IMG/VR virus record: IMGVR_UViG_3300047496_000368 | Location: 1-25,581 of that record | Length of the DNA stretch: 25,581 bases | Reading direction: 5' to 3' (one strand) | From: a virus | Shown here: positions 1 through 6,232 of the stretch, in pieces | How positions within the stretch are numbered: the first letter of the stretch is position 1 | How the letters are laid out: each line of letters starts with the position of its first letter | Notes under the pieces: model-generated | What the model was told of the DNA's origin: nothing | What the model saw: only the letters and a program-made list of their open reading frames with translations | The model's database searches: none | Program-made: the position numbers and the translations under genes

Positions 1-2
1 TT

Positions 3-1061
3 TTCACGGCGAAATCCGTGGCAAACGAAGTCTATGGTGAAAACCATCCGGTCACCAAGGCGCTCGGCACCAATACCGGCGCCGGCGGTGGTTTTATTTT
101 GCCGCCCGACTATATGCCGGAAATCATTGAGCTGCTGCGTCCGCAAGCGGTAATCCGCGCCGCCGGCCCCCGGGTCATCCCGATGCCCCGCGGTACCATG
201 ACTCTGCCTGGCCAAGCCAGTGCGGCAAGTGCGGGTTACGGTGTGGAAAATACCAAGATTTCCAGCAGCCAGCCGAGCCTCAACCAGATTGTCGCCAGCT
301 ATAAAAAGCTGACGGCTTTGGTACCAGTCAGCAATGATATGATGCGCTATGCCGACCCGGCGGTAGATGCGTTTGTGCGGGATGATTTGGTCAAGGTGAT
401 CGCGCTGGCTGAAGATTATGCCTTCATGTTCGGGATGGGAACTTTGGCCGGCCCACGCGGGTTTTTGAGCTTCGCCAATGGCTATGCCAGTGCCAATGGA
501 GGGGCCGCCGGCGCATATAGCGCGACCGCCAACAGCACCGCTGCAACCGGGGGCAACTTCATAACCTCCAACGCCACCTATACGCTCGCGACTGTCACCA
601 ACGAGCTGGCTGGCATGGTCAACAAGCTGGACGTGGCGAACGTGCCGGATATCAAACGTTGTTGGTTCATGCACGCGCGCACCTTCAACTATCTGTACAG
701 CGTGCAGAATAGCCTGGGCGTTTATGTGTTCCGGGATGAGTTGAATGACGGCAAGCTCTATGGCTATCCGTTCAAAAAATCCAACCAGATACCGGTCAAT
801 ATTCAAAATCCGGCGGGCGTGGCTAACACCTCGTTCATTTTCCTGGCGGAAATGACTGAGGCGATGATTCTGGACTCCATGCAGCTTCAGCTCGCGGTCA
901 GCCAGGAGGGCACGTATATTGACAGCTCCGGCACCACGCAAAGCGCGTTCCAGAATGATCAAACGCTGATCCGCGCGATCGAAGAGCATGATTTCCAAAT
1001 CCGGCATGATGCCTCGGTCGCGGTTAATCAGTTCGTCGCATGGTCTCCGGCCAACAGCTAA
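3..1061 (+). CDS. Major capsid protein, HK97 fold (5' end missing)
   Basis: This is the shell-forming capsid subunit. The protein shows the usual run of the HK97 capsid family: a glycine-rich start followed by FILPPDYMPEIIELLRP, a central segment with PMPRGTMTLPG, the helix carrying VPVSNDMMRYADPAVDAFVRDDL, and a C-terminal part with a conserved EMTEAMILDSMQL region. The frame is open to the first base of the window, and the GTG at 18 has no ribosome-binding site, so the true start and any scaffolding (delta) domain lie upstream. About 350 residues are visible. A strong terminator-like hairpin follows the stop codon, as expected for a capsid gene that must be made in excess over its neighbours. 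Confidence 0.9.
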   Translation, partial: FTAKSVANEVYGENHPVTKALGTNTGAGGGFILPPDYMPEIIELLRPQAVIRAAGPRVIPMPRGTMTLPGQASAASAGYGVENTKISSSQPSLNQIVASYKKLTALVPVSNDMMRYADPAVDAFVRDDLVKVIALAEDYAFMFGMGTLAGPRGFLSFANGYASANGGAAGAYSATANSTAATGGNFITSNATYTLATVTNELAGMVNKLDVANVPDIKRCWFMHARTFNYLYSVQNSLGVYVFRDELNDGKLYGYPFKKSNQIPVNIQNPAGVANTSFIFLAEMTEAMILDSMQLQLAVSQEGTYIDSSGTTQSAFQNDQTLIRAIEEHDFQIRHDASVAVNQFVAWSPANS

Positions 1062-1077
1062 ACGCCGCGGCTTGATA

Positions 1078-1110
1078 AAGGCCATGCGTAAGCATGGCCT
1101 TAGGCTTTTT
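1078..1110 (+). terminator. Intrinsic terminator after capsid gene
   Basis: A perfect 10-bp stem (AAGGCCATGC at 1078-1087 with GCATGGCCTT at 1092-1101) closes a four-base GTAA loop of the GNRA class. Five T residues follow at 1106-1110. It lies 17 bases past the capsid stop and before the next ribosome-binding site. It probably stops part of the transcription, or stabilises the capsid mRNA 3' end, while leaving read-through to the tail genes. Confidence 0.8.
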
Positions 1111-1138
1111 CTCTCTTCTTAATCAGGAGTCCTTTTCG

Positions 1139-1615
1139 ATGGCTGACATTGTTCTGCAACATAATGTGGGGGCGTTGGGTTCCACCCGCGCGCTCACCGC
1201 ACCTTCCAGCGCCACCGCCGGCGGCAGTGGTGCCGGCACCCAGGTGGTGGGTACGGGGTTTGACCGCGCGAGCTTCGGCAATGGTTCGTTGCCGACAAGT
1301 GCTGAATTTTTCGTGCTGTTTGATACCACGCTGGCCAGCACGCATACGCTCTCGGTTGCTTTTGATGTGCAACATTCGCCTGATAATTCCACCTGGACGG
1401 ATTTTGCCACCCAAGCAGCAACCGTGTCCGCAACCGGCAATGTTGGCGGCACCGCGCAAATCAGCCAGATTACTCTGGGCGTGGATTTAACGCTGGCCAA
1501 CAGGTACGTTCGGCTCAATTACACCCCTACCTTCTCGGCCGGTTCGGTTGATACGGCGGCGTTGCAAGGCGGCGCGTTCTTCGCCGGGTTTGATCGCCTA
1601 GCGGCATCGCCGTAA
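1139..1615 (+). CDS. Hypothetical virion protein, probably head decoration or structural
   Basis: This 158-residue protein follows the capsid gene and its terminator. The ATG at 1139 is chosen because AGGAG lies nine bases before it at 1125-1129; an in-frame ATG at 1094 falls inside the terminator hairpin and is unlikely. The protein is rich in Ala, Gly, Ser and Thr with alternating beta-type stretches such as EFFVLFDTTLASTHTLSVAF and ends with an RYVRLNYTPTF-like strand. That pattern resembles phage proteins of this position that coat the capsid or measure as compact beta sandwiches. No catalytic motif is visible. The assignment as decoration protein rests on position and composition only. 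Confidence 0.6.
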   Translation: MADIVLQHNVGALGSTRALTAPSSATAGGSGAGTQVVGTGFDRASFGNGSLPTSAEFFVLFDTTLASTHTLSVAFDVQHSPDNSTWTDFATQAATVSATGNVGGTAQISQITLGVDLTLANRYVRLNYTPTFSAGSVDTAALQGGAFFAGFDRLAASP

Positions 1616-1619
1616 ACCC

Positions 1620-1799
1620 ATGAAAAAAGTGACAATGACGCGGGATATGCGGCCTTTCCGGGCTAATGATCCCGCGGTGGTGGAAGACCATGTGGCGGAT
1701 AGGCTGGTGGCGGATGGGGACGCGTCTGATGCGCGCCCCTGGCCGGAAGATAATGCGGTGCCACCGCCGGCCAAGCAATATAAAACCAAGGCAAAGTAA
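1620..1799 (+). CDS. Small charged hypothetical phage protein
   Basis: A 59-residue reading frame starts at ATG 1620, four bases after the previous stop, and ends immediately before the ATG of the next gene (TAAATG). It begins MKKVTMTRDMRPF and ends in a lysine-rich tail (QYKTKAK), with a proline and acid-rich middle. Its tight packing between two phage genes and sensible codon use support it as real. Short proteins of this type, sometimes with an N-terminal mini-domain and a disordered tail, are common beside capsid genes. No function can be read from the sequence. Confidence 0.6.
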   Translation: MKKVTMTRDMRPFRANDPAVVEDHVADRLVADGDASDARPWPEDNAVPPPAKQYKTKAK

Positions 1800-2084
1800 A
1801 TGCCCAATAATTATCAAGCCACGGATTTATATGCGGCAATGGGCGGGGATTTGCTCAGTCCGGCGCAAAGGCTGCGCGCGATTACGCCGGCGGATAACAC
1901 GGCGCTGCCCGTCGCCACCAAAGCAATTTATGTGGGCGGGGCTGGCAATCTGACCGTGATTGCGGTGGATGATACCAGCCCCGTTACGTTCGTGGCTGTG
2001 CCTGTTGGCACGGTTTTATTGGTCAGAGCCGGTTGCGTAATGGCCACTGGTACCACCGCCACCAATCTGGTTGGGTTGTGCTGA
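1800..2084 (+). CDS. Spike base-like protein, GTA Rcc01079 type
   Basis: This 94-residue protein contains the pattern IYVGGAGNLTVIAVDD, then VTFVAVPVGTVLLVRAG and finally VMATGTTATNLVGL. As I recall the family, that pattern marks small beta-rich phage proteins named spike base protein after the gene transfer agent locus. In the agent they sit at the base of head spikes. The start ATG directly follows the stop of the upstream gene, so the two are probably translated together. The location between capsid and connector is consistent with a head surface role. The match is by memory of the motif, not by alignment, so moderate confidence is appropriate. Confidence 0.6.
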   Translation: MPNNYQATDLYAAMGGDLLSPAQRLRAITPADNTALPVATKAIYVGGAGNLTVIAVDDTSPVTFVAVPVGTVLLVRAGCVMATGTTATNLVGLC

Positions 2085-2090
2085 AACAAA

Positions 2091-3191
2091 ATGAGTTTTC
2101 AGCTTATCTCATCGGTGCTTACGCCGGCGGTGCCGGTGGGGGCGGGTGCTGCTTATGATTTGGCAACGCTTGCTGATGTAAAAACGGATTTGAATATCCC
2201 GCTGGGAACGGCGTTCTCAACGACCGCTGATGTGACCTTTGGCAATGTGCTACCGTTTGCTTCCACGGGCGGCATTTCAAAAAATCAGACTGTTAGCGGC
2301 GTGAATATCGCTGTTGGATGCACGGTGCAGAGTGTCAACCCTGCCAGCATCACGCTCAGTGCGGCGGTCCTGGGCGATGTGCCAGCCGGCAGCCTTATCA
2401 TCATCAACGATGATGCGACCGCAGACACGTTTCTCGCCAGGCAGATCACGCTCAATTCGGCAGCCATTGCCAAATACTGTAATCGACAATTTCCGGTAGA
2501 GACGATTCAGGATTTATTTGACTTTCCGCGCAATAGTTATCATTGGGAAATTATCCAGTCTCTGGCGCATTTGAATTTGAGCAAGCAGCCTGTGGTACAA
2601 CAGACTTTGGTGACAAATGCGTCTGCGGCGGCTGGCGCTTACGTGCTTACCTTTGCGGCTGCAAGCAATGTGGTTGGTGGCCAGGGAGCCGTACAGGCAG
2701 CCATCCCGCCCGGCACTTTGGTTGAAGTTGTCAGCACAGCAGGCGGCGTGACCAGCGTGGCGTTGACCCAACCGCTGCGTGCCGCGTTGGCAAGCGGCAC
2801 GCCGGTATTGTTCGGGCCTGGTGTTACGGTTACGGAATATGATGGTACCGCCGTGATCTTGACCCAGAACACGGATTTTCTGGTCGACCCTGTGCTTGGA
2901 AAATTGACTCGGCTGGAAGCCAGCACCGGCTTGCCTATAAGCTGGCGGCCACGGCAGACGGTGGTGGTGTACCCGGCCGGGTTCGTCACCATACCCCCGG
3001 ACATAGATGATGCGTGCTCGCGCATGGTTAAAAAAGCCTGGTGGGCGCGCGGGCGCGACCCTAGCATTATGGAGACAGGCACCGGCCAAATGGGCTCCAC
3101 GCGCTATTGGGTGGATTCCGGCAATGGCGGAAATCTGCCGCCGGAAATACGTGAAATTCTGGATCAATATCGTTTCGTGACGGTGGGATGA
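2091..3191 (+). CDS. Head-tail connector, gp6-like, with two beta-domain inserts
   Basis: The core of a gp6-like adaptor, which sits under the portal ring, can be read in pieces: LATLADVKTDLNIP near residues 25-37, ADTFLARQITLNSAAIAKYCNR near 111-132 followed by the QDLFDFPR strand, and a C-terminal helix with PPDIDDACSRMVKKAWWARGRDP near 297-319. At 366 residues it is far longer than the usual 100 to 200 or so. The extra length is two beta-rich inserts at about 46-107 and 173-243 that resemble each other and a segment of the tail tube at 4371. The stop overlaps the next start (ATGA), which indicates coupled translation with the adaptor gene. Confidence 0.78.
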   Translation: MSFQLISSVLTPAVPVGAGAAYDLATLADVKTDLNIPLGTAFSTTADVTFGNVLPFASTGGISKNQTVSGVNIAVGCTVQSVNPASITLSAAVLGDVPAGSLIIINDDATADTFLARQITLNSAAIAKYCNRQFPVETIQDLFDFPRNSYHWEIIQSLAHLNLSKQPVVQQTLVTNASAAAGAYVLTFAAASNVVGGQGAVQAAIPPGTLVEVVSTAGGVTSVALTQPLRAALASGTPVLFGPGVTVTEYDGTAVILTQNTDFLVDPVLGKLTRLEASTGLPISWRPRQTVVVYPAGFVTIPPDIDDACSRMVKKAWWARGRDPSIMETGTGQMGSTRYWVDSGNGGNLPPEIREILDQYRFVTVG

Positions 3192-3637
3192 TGGAAATCG
3201 GGATGCAGATTACGGGTGACCGTCAGGTCGCTCTCCGGTTTGATAAATTTCCGGAATCAGCGCGGGTGAATCTGCGGGCGGCGATTGATGCTTCCACGCA
3301 AGATTTATGGCAGGCTGTGCAAGCGGCTGCGCCTCGGAAAACCGGCAAACTGGCCGCGTCGATTCAAAAACGAGTGACTGAAAGTAAAAATAAAATTACC
3401 GGAATCGTGAACGTGGCGGGTGATTTTGGCAAGGCGGGCGCGCTGGAATACGGCTCGCACCGCACCATCACCATGAAACTTAGCCATGTGTTTGGCCATC
3501 TTGTCCCAACGCTGGAAGTAAAGCGCACTCTGAATATCGAAGAGCATAATTTCCTGCGCGGGCCTGAAAAAGATATGGCGCCGGCGGCGTTTGAAAAAAT
3601 GGAGGCGGCGCTCAACCAAGTGGTGGATGATGCATGA
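3188..3637 (+). CDS. HK97 gp10-like head-tail adaptor or tail component
   Basis: The 149-residue protein has the layout of the HK97 gp10 family: an N-terminal strand with ITGDRQVALRFDKFP, a helix covering about residues 24-45, then APRKTGKLAASI near 50-61, which is the family signature (A-P-x-x-T-G-x-L). A VAGDFGKAGALEYGSH segment follows, then a C-terminal FLRGPEKDMAPAAFEKMEAALNQ helix. The family joins the connector ring to the tail. The start overlaps the preceding stop, and its own end overlaps the next ATG at 3634, so three genes are chained by short overlaps. Confidence 0.82.
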   Translation: MMEIGMQITGDRQVALRFDKFPESARVNLRAAIDASTQDLWQAVQAAAPRKTGKLAASIQKRVTESKNKITGIVNVAGDFGKAGALEYGSHRTITMKLSHVFGHLVPTLEVKRTLNIEEHNFLRGPEKDMAPAAFEKMEAALNQVVDDA

Positions 3638-4086
3638 GCGTGAATCGTGGGGCGATTTATGCCGCATTGTTTGCGCTGGTGGAAACTACGCCCGGCTTTG
3701 CCGTGGTGTTGCCGCGTTTGAAATACCCGGATGACCAAGCCGCCCAGCCCGCTTTGTTTCTGCGCCGTACGGATGATCATTACGAGCAGCGGGCCGGCGG
3801 CTGGGGCCCGGCAAAGGTGGTGCTGACGGCTGAACTGATTATCTATTATCGCGGTGGTGCCGATGAGGATTGCGGCGCCGAGCTGGATAATTTGATCGGC
3901 AATGTAGAGGCGCAGCTTGAACCTGGCGTGAATATGCAAACCCAAAATTTGGGGTTGGCATATGTGGAACGGTGCCGGATTAACGGCACAATTAAAAAGG
4001 ATGACGGATCCACGTCGTCTAAAAACCAGGCGGGGGCGATTATCCCGATCGAGATCATCACCACTTCCTGGAACCCAACATCATAA
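3634..4086 (+). CDS. Tail terminator / tail completion protein
   Basis: This 150-residue protein sits between the gp10-like gene and the tail tube gene, the standard place of the tail terminator that caps the growing tube. It begins with a helix (RGAIYAALFALVETTPGF), then QPALFLRRTDDHYEQ and a strand KVVLTAELIIYYRGG, then a helix LDNLIGNVEAQLEP, and ends with paired strands including IIPIEIITTSW. This alternation of helix and strands fits the gpU-like terminator fold. Individual residues are not diagnostic, so the call leans on position. Translation is coupled through the ATGA overlap at 3634. Confidence 0.72.
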   Translation: MSVNRGAIYAALFALVETTPGFAVVLPRLKYPDDQAAQPALFLRRTDDHYEQRAGGWGPAKVVLTAELIIYYRGGADEDCGAELDNLIGNVEAQLEPGVNMQTQNLGLAYVERCRINGTIKKDDGSTSSKNQAGAIIPIEIITTSWNPTS

Positions 4087-4099
4087 CATAGAGGTTGCA

Positions 4100-4357
4100 A
4101 TGGATGAGAATGTCGATGCTGCTGGAGATACCAGCGAGCAGCAGGAAATTGCGGCCGCCATACAAACCGTGCTGGCGGCGCATCCGGCCCCTGCAGGTCT
4201 CACCGCCGCGCAGGCCCAGGTGGAAGCGCAGGGGATTTATCACGTGTGGCGCAACAGTTTTTTAAACGCGTTGCCGCCTGATGCCTACCGGCTGGTGGAG
4301 ACCTCCTCCAGCGCCTTGGTCGCGGCGATCGCCGCCAAACTCACAACCGTAACGTAA
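4100..4357 (+). CDS. Hypothetical phage protein between tail terminator and tail tube
   Basis: An 85-residue product starts at ATG 4100 behind GAGG at 4091-4094; the frame stays open upstream but overlaps the previous gene, so this start is preferred. The sequence is helical: an acidic N terminus, a helix QEIAAAIQTVLAAHP, an Ala/Gln-rich stretch, then YHVWRNSFLNALPPDAYRLVETSSSALVAAIAAKL. No domain is recognised. The position just before the tail tube suggests a minor tail or assembly role, but nothing in the sequence confirms it. Confidence 0.65.
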   Translation: MDENVDAAGDTSEQQEIAAAIQTVLAAHPAPAGLTAAQAQVEAQGIYHVWRNSFLNALPPDAYRLVETSSSALVAAIAAKLTTVT

Positions 4358-4370
4358 GGGATTTCTGGCG

Positions 4371-5342
4371 ATGGCCTTAGAAAATTATCTTTTCGGCTCC
4401 AGCAAAATTTATCTGATCCAGCAGGGTGTTGCCGTGCCACGCCCGGTCGAGGTCGGCACCACCCAGGATTTTACGCTGGATATTTCGTGGGGCAGTAAAC
4501 CCCTGCAGGGCCGCAATGACATCGCCGCCATGATAGCGCGCGGCGCAGGCAAGGTGGAGGGCATGATCAAAGCCGCCAAGTTTGATTTTAAAGCCGTGAG
4601 CAGCCTTGTGTTTGGCGCAACCCCAGCTTCTGGCAGCACGCTGACGGCGGATAATGAGATGGCGCCGGTTGGTTACGTGATCCCTGCCCAGGTGACGCTT
4701 GTCACGAGCGCCTCGACCGCCACGGGTGCCGTGTTGACCTTTGCCTCCACCACGGGCGTGGTGCAGGGGCAAAGCGTGAGTGGTGCCAATATCGCTGCTG
4801 GCACCACGGTGCTTTCCACCACCGGCACCACGGTGACGTTGACCCAAAATGTAGCCGGTACCGTTGCAAACAGTGCCAGCATCGTGTTTGGCCCGTCTAT
4901 CACAGTGGCGAATGCCGCAAATTTTGTTTCGGATGGGGGCATCATCTATGCCGCAACTGGCGTGCAGCTCACCCCCGTGGCCTCCGCGCCGGCCACCACC
5001 CAATACACAGTCAGCAATGGGGTTTACACCTTCAGCGCGGCAGATGCCGGGCTGTATGTCATCCCTAGCTACGTTTACACCAAGACCACCGGCAATAATT
5101 TTACCTATTTCGGCCAGCCGATGGGTTATCGCCCGGCTTTCCAAATTGTGGCGAGCAATTTGCAGCGCACCAATAACCCGGCCTATAGCGGCACGCCGCT
5201 GGTGTGCACGGTTTTCAATGCCGGCATCGACAAATTCAGCCTCGATTTCAAAAACGAGGACTGGACGATTCCAGAGACGGGTTGGTCCGGCTCGCTTGAT
5301 TTCCTCAACCGCGCCTTTGCGTTTTCCGGGGACGTGAATTAA
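4371..5342 (+). CDS. Major tail tube protein with beta-domain insert
   Basis: The 323-residue protein occupies the tail tube slot between the terminator and the assembly chaperone. It begins LENYLFGSSKIYLIQ, followed by a strand TTQDFTLDISWGSKPLQG, and ends TIPETGWSGSLDFLNRAFAF, consistent with a tube subunit that stacks as hexameric rings. Residues about 107-174 form a Ser/Thr/Gly/Val-rich insert containing VVQGQSVSGANIAAGTTV and TTVTLTQNVAG. It resembles the two inserts in the connector at 2091 and is likely displayed on the outside of the tube. The stop codon overlaps the next start by one base (TAATG). Confidence 0.77.
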   Translation: MALENYLFGSSKIYLIQQGVAVPRPVEVGTTQDFTLDISWGSKPLQGRNDIAAMIARGAGKVEGMIKAAKFDFKAVSSLVFGATPASGSTLTADNEMAPVGYVIPAQVTLVTSASTATGAVLTFASTTGVVQGQSVSGANIAAGTTVLSTTGTTVTLTQNVAGTVANSASIVFGPSITVANAANFVSDGGIIYAATGVQLTPVASAPATTQYTVSNGVYTFSAADAGLYVIPSYVYTKTTGNNFTYFGQPMGYRPAFQIVASNLQRTNNPAYSGTPLVCTVFNAGIDKFSLDFKNEDWTIPETGWSGSLDFLNRAFAFSGDVN

Positions 5343-5692
5343 TGCCGCAAAATGATGGTGTGGTGCTGGGGGGCGTGACCTATGAGGTGCCACCGTTTAC
5401 TTTGGCCGATGTGCAAAAAATCATACCGTTGCTCAACGCTGCGGAGATGACAACTCTGGGTGGTACGGCCGCGACGGCATCGGCGATTCATTTCGCGATC
5501 AATCGTGGAGATGGCCGCGGGGTGGCGCTGAGCGCTGCTGATTTTCAAACGCTGCCGGGTGTGACGGTGCCGGAATTCATGCGCGCCCGCAAACGGGTTG
5601 GCCAGGCGGTGGGTTTTTATGACCCAGACCCGGAACCAGGGGAGCAAGTACCCGCGCCGGGGGAAGACAAAGGGGTGGAGGCACCCCTCTAA
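5342..5692 (+). CDS. Tail assembly chaperone, gpG-like
   Basis: The gene starts on the last base of the tail tube stop and precedes the tape measure, the fixed place of the chaperone that wraps the tape measure during tail assembly. The 116-residue product has a compact N-terminal part (TYEVPPFTLADVQKIIPLLN), a middle helix ending FMRARKRVGQAVGF, and a disordered acidic tail (PDPEPGEQVPAPGEDK). In the -1 frame an open stretch continues past the stop to 5868 and encodes a chaperone-like C-terminal domain. The full-length form is therefore probably made by ribosomal frameshifting near 5657-5690, as for lambda G and GT. Confidence 0.75.
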   Translation: MPQNDGVVLGGVTYEVPPFTLADVQKIIPLLNAAEMTTLGGTAATASAIHFAINRGDGRGVALSAADFQTLPGVTVPEFMRARKRVGQAVGFYDPDPEPGEQVPAPGEDKGVEAPL

Positions 5693-5868
5693 GCGAGCTG
5701 AACTGGCCAGATATCTATGCCACGCTGGCCACGGCGCTGGGCCTCACCGAGGCTGAGATTGATGCCATGACATGGGACCATTACCGGGCGCTTGCCAAAC
5801 ATTGGCAAGAAAGCCCGCCAGCGCAATTTGTGCTGGCGGCGTGGCTGCGGGCGAATTCCCGCCGATGA
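5692..5868 (+). CDS. T-like frameshift extension of the tail assembly chaperone
   Basis: In the -1 frame relative to the upstream gene, 58 codons run from 5692 to a TGA at 5866. They encode LNWPDIYATLATALGLTEAE, then a middle with MTWDHYRALAKHW, ending QFVLAAWLRANSRR. The W-P start, the LGLT turn and the short helices resemble the small chaperone of the gene transfer agent (rcc01693 group). The frame is open back through the upstream gene, and no standard start codon occurs before ATG 5767, so it fits a fused product better than a separate gene. In the zero frame the slip window reads CCG GGG GAA GAC AAA GGG, which lacks a textbook X-XXY-YYZ heptamer. A separate 33-residue protein from 5767 cannot be excluded. 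Confidence 0.55.
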   Translation, partial: SELNWPDIYATLATALGLTEAEIDAMTWDHYRALAKHWQESPPAQFVLAAWLRANSRR

Positions 5869-5871
5869 GGT

Positions 5872-6198
5872 TTAACCAAATTCGTGCCCGCAAAAGCGGC
5901 AGATGAGCGCGGCGCTCTTCACGTCCTCGGCGCATTTGGGGCAGGTTTTGGTGTTGAAAACGGCGTTCGCAGGGTTGGCTAGTTTCGGTTGGTATGATTT
6001 TGCCCAGACCATGGCAATCACCCAGCCTAAAAATGTCCAGCCAAGAAGTAGGTTTAAGGCTTTGATACCACCGATGTTCGGGTGATCCGCCCGCTTGGCG
6101 ACGATGGTTGGATAAAAATAAATCACGCCGATGATGAACAGCCCTATTAGACCTAAAATAAAACGTAGGACCGTGATAATTGCTTGAAAAACTTCCAT
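5872..6198 (-). CDS. Superinfection immunity membrane protein with zinc ribbon
   Basis: This 108-residue protein lies on the opposite strand inside the tail operon. Residues 8-32 form one hydrophobic segment and residues 47-66 a second (ALNLLLGWTFLGWVIAMVWA). The second carries the N-x-x-x-G-W-T-x-x-G-W pattern of the T4 Imm-like superinfection immunity family, which blocks DNA entry by later phages at the inner membrane. The C terminus carries a zinc ribbon with CPKCAEDVKSAALICRFCG, cysteines at 86, 89, 100 and 103. AAGGAAAG precedes the chosen ATG by about five bases. It converges with the chaperone extension (three bases between stops) and diverges from the tape measure. That placement marks it as a self-contained moron, probably expressed in the lysogen. 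Confidence 0.8.
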   Translation of the reverse strand: MEVFQAIITVLRFILGLIGLFIIGVIYFYPTIVAKRADHPNIGGIKALNLLLGWTFLGWVIAMVWAKSYQPKLANPANAVFNTKTCPKCAEDVKSAALICRFCGHEFG

Positions 6199-6232
6199 TT
6201 TTCTTTCCTTTCGAGGTTGCGCGGAGTTAATA

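Noticed and set aside
4377-5393. Long reverse-strand reading frame opposite the tail tube
   Set aside because: Its translation is rich in His, Arg, Gly and Ala without a domain, has no ribosome-binding site and mirrors the GC codon pattern of the well-supported tail tube gene.
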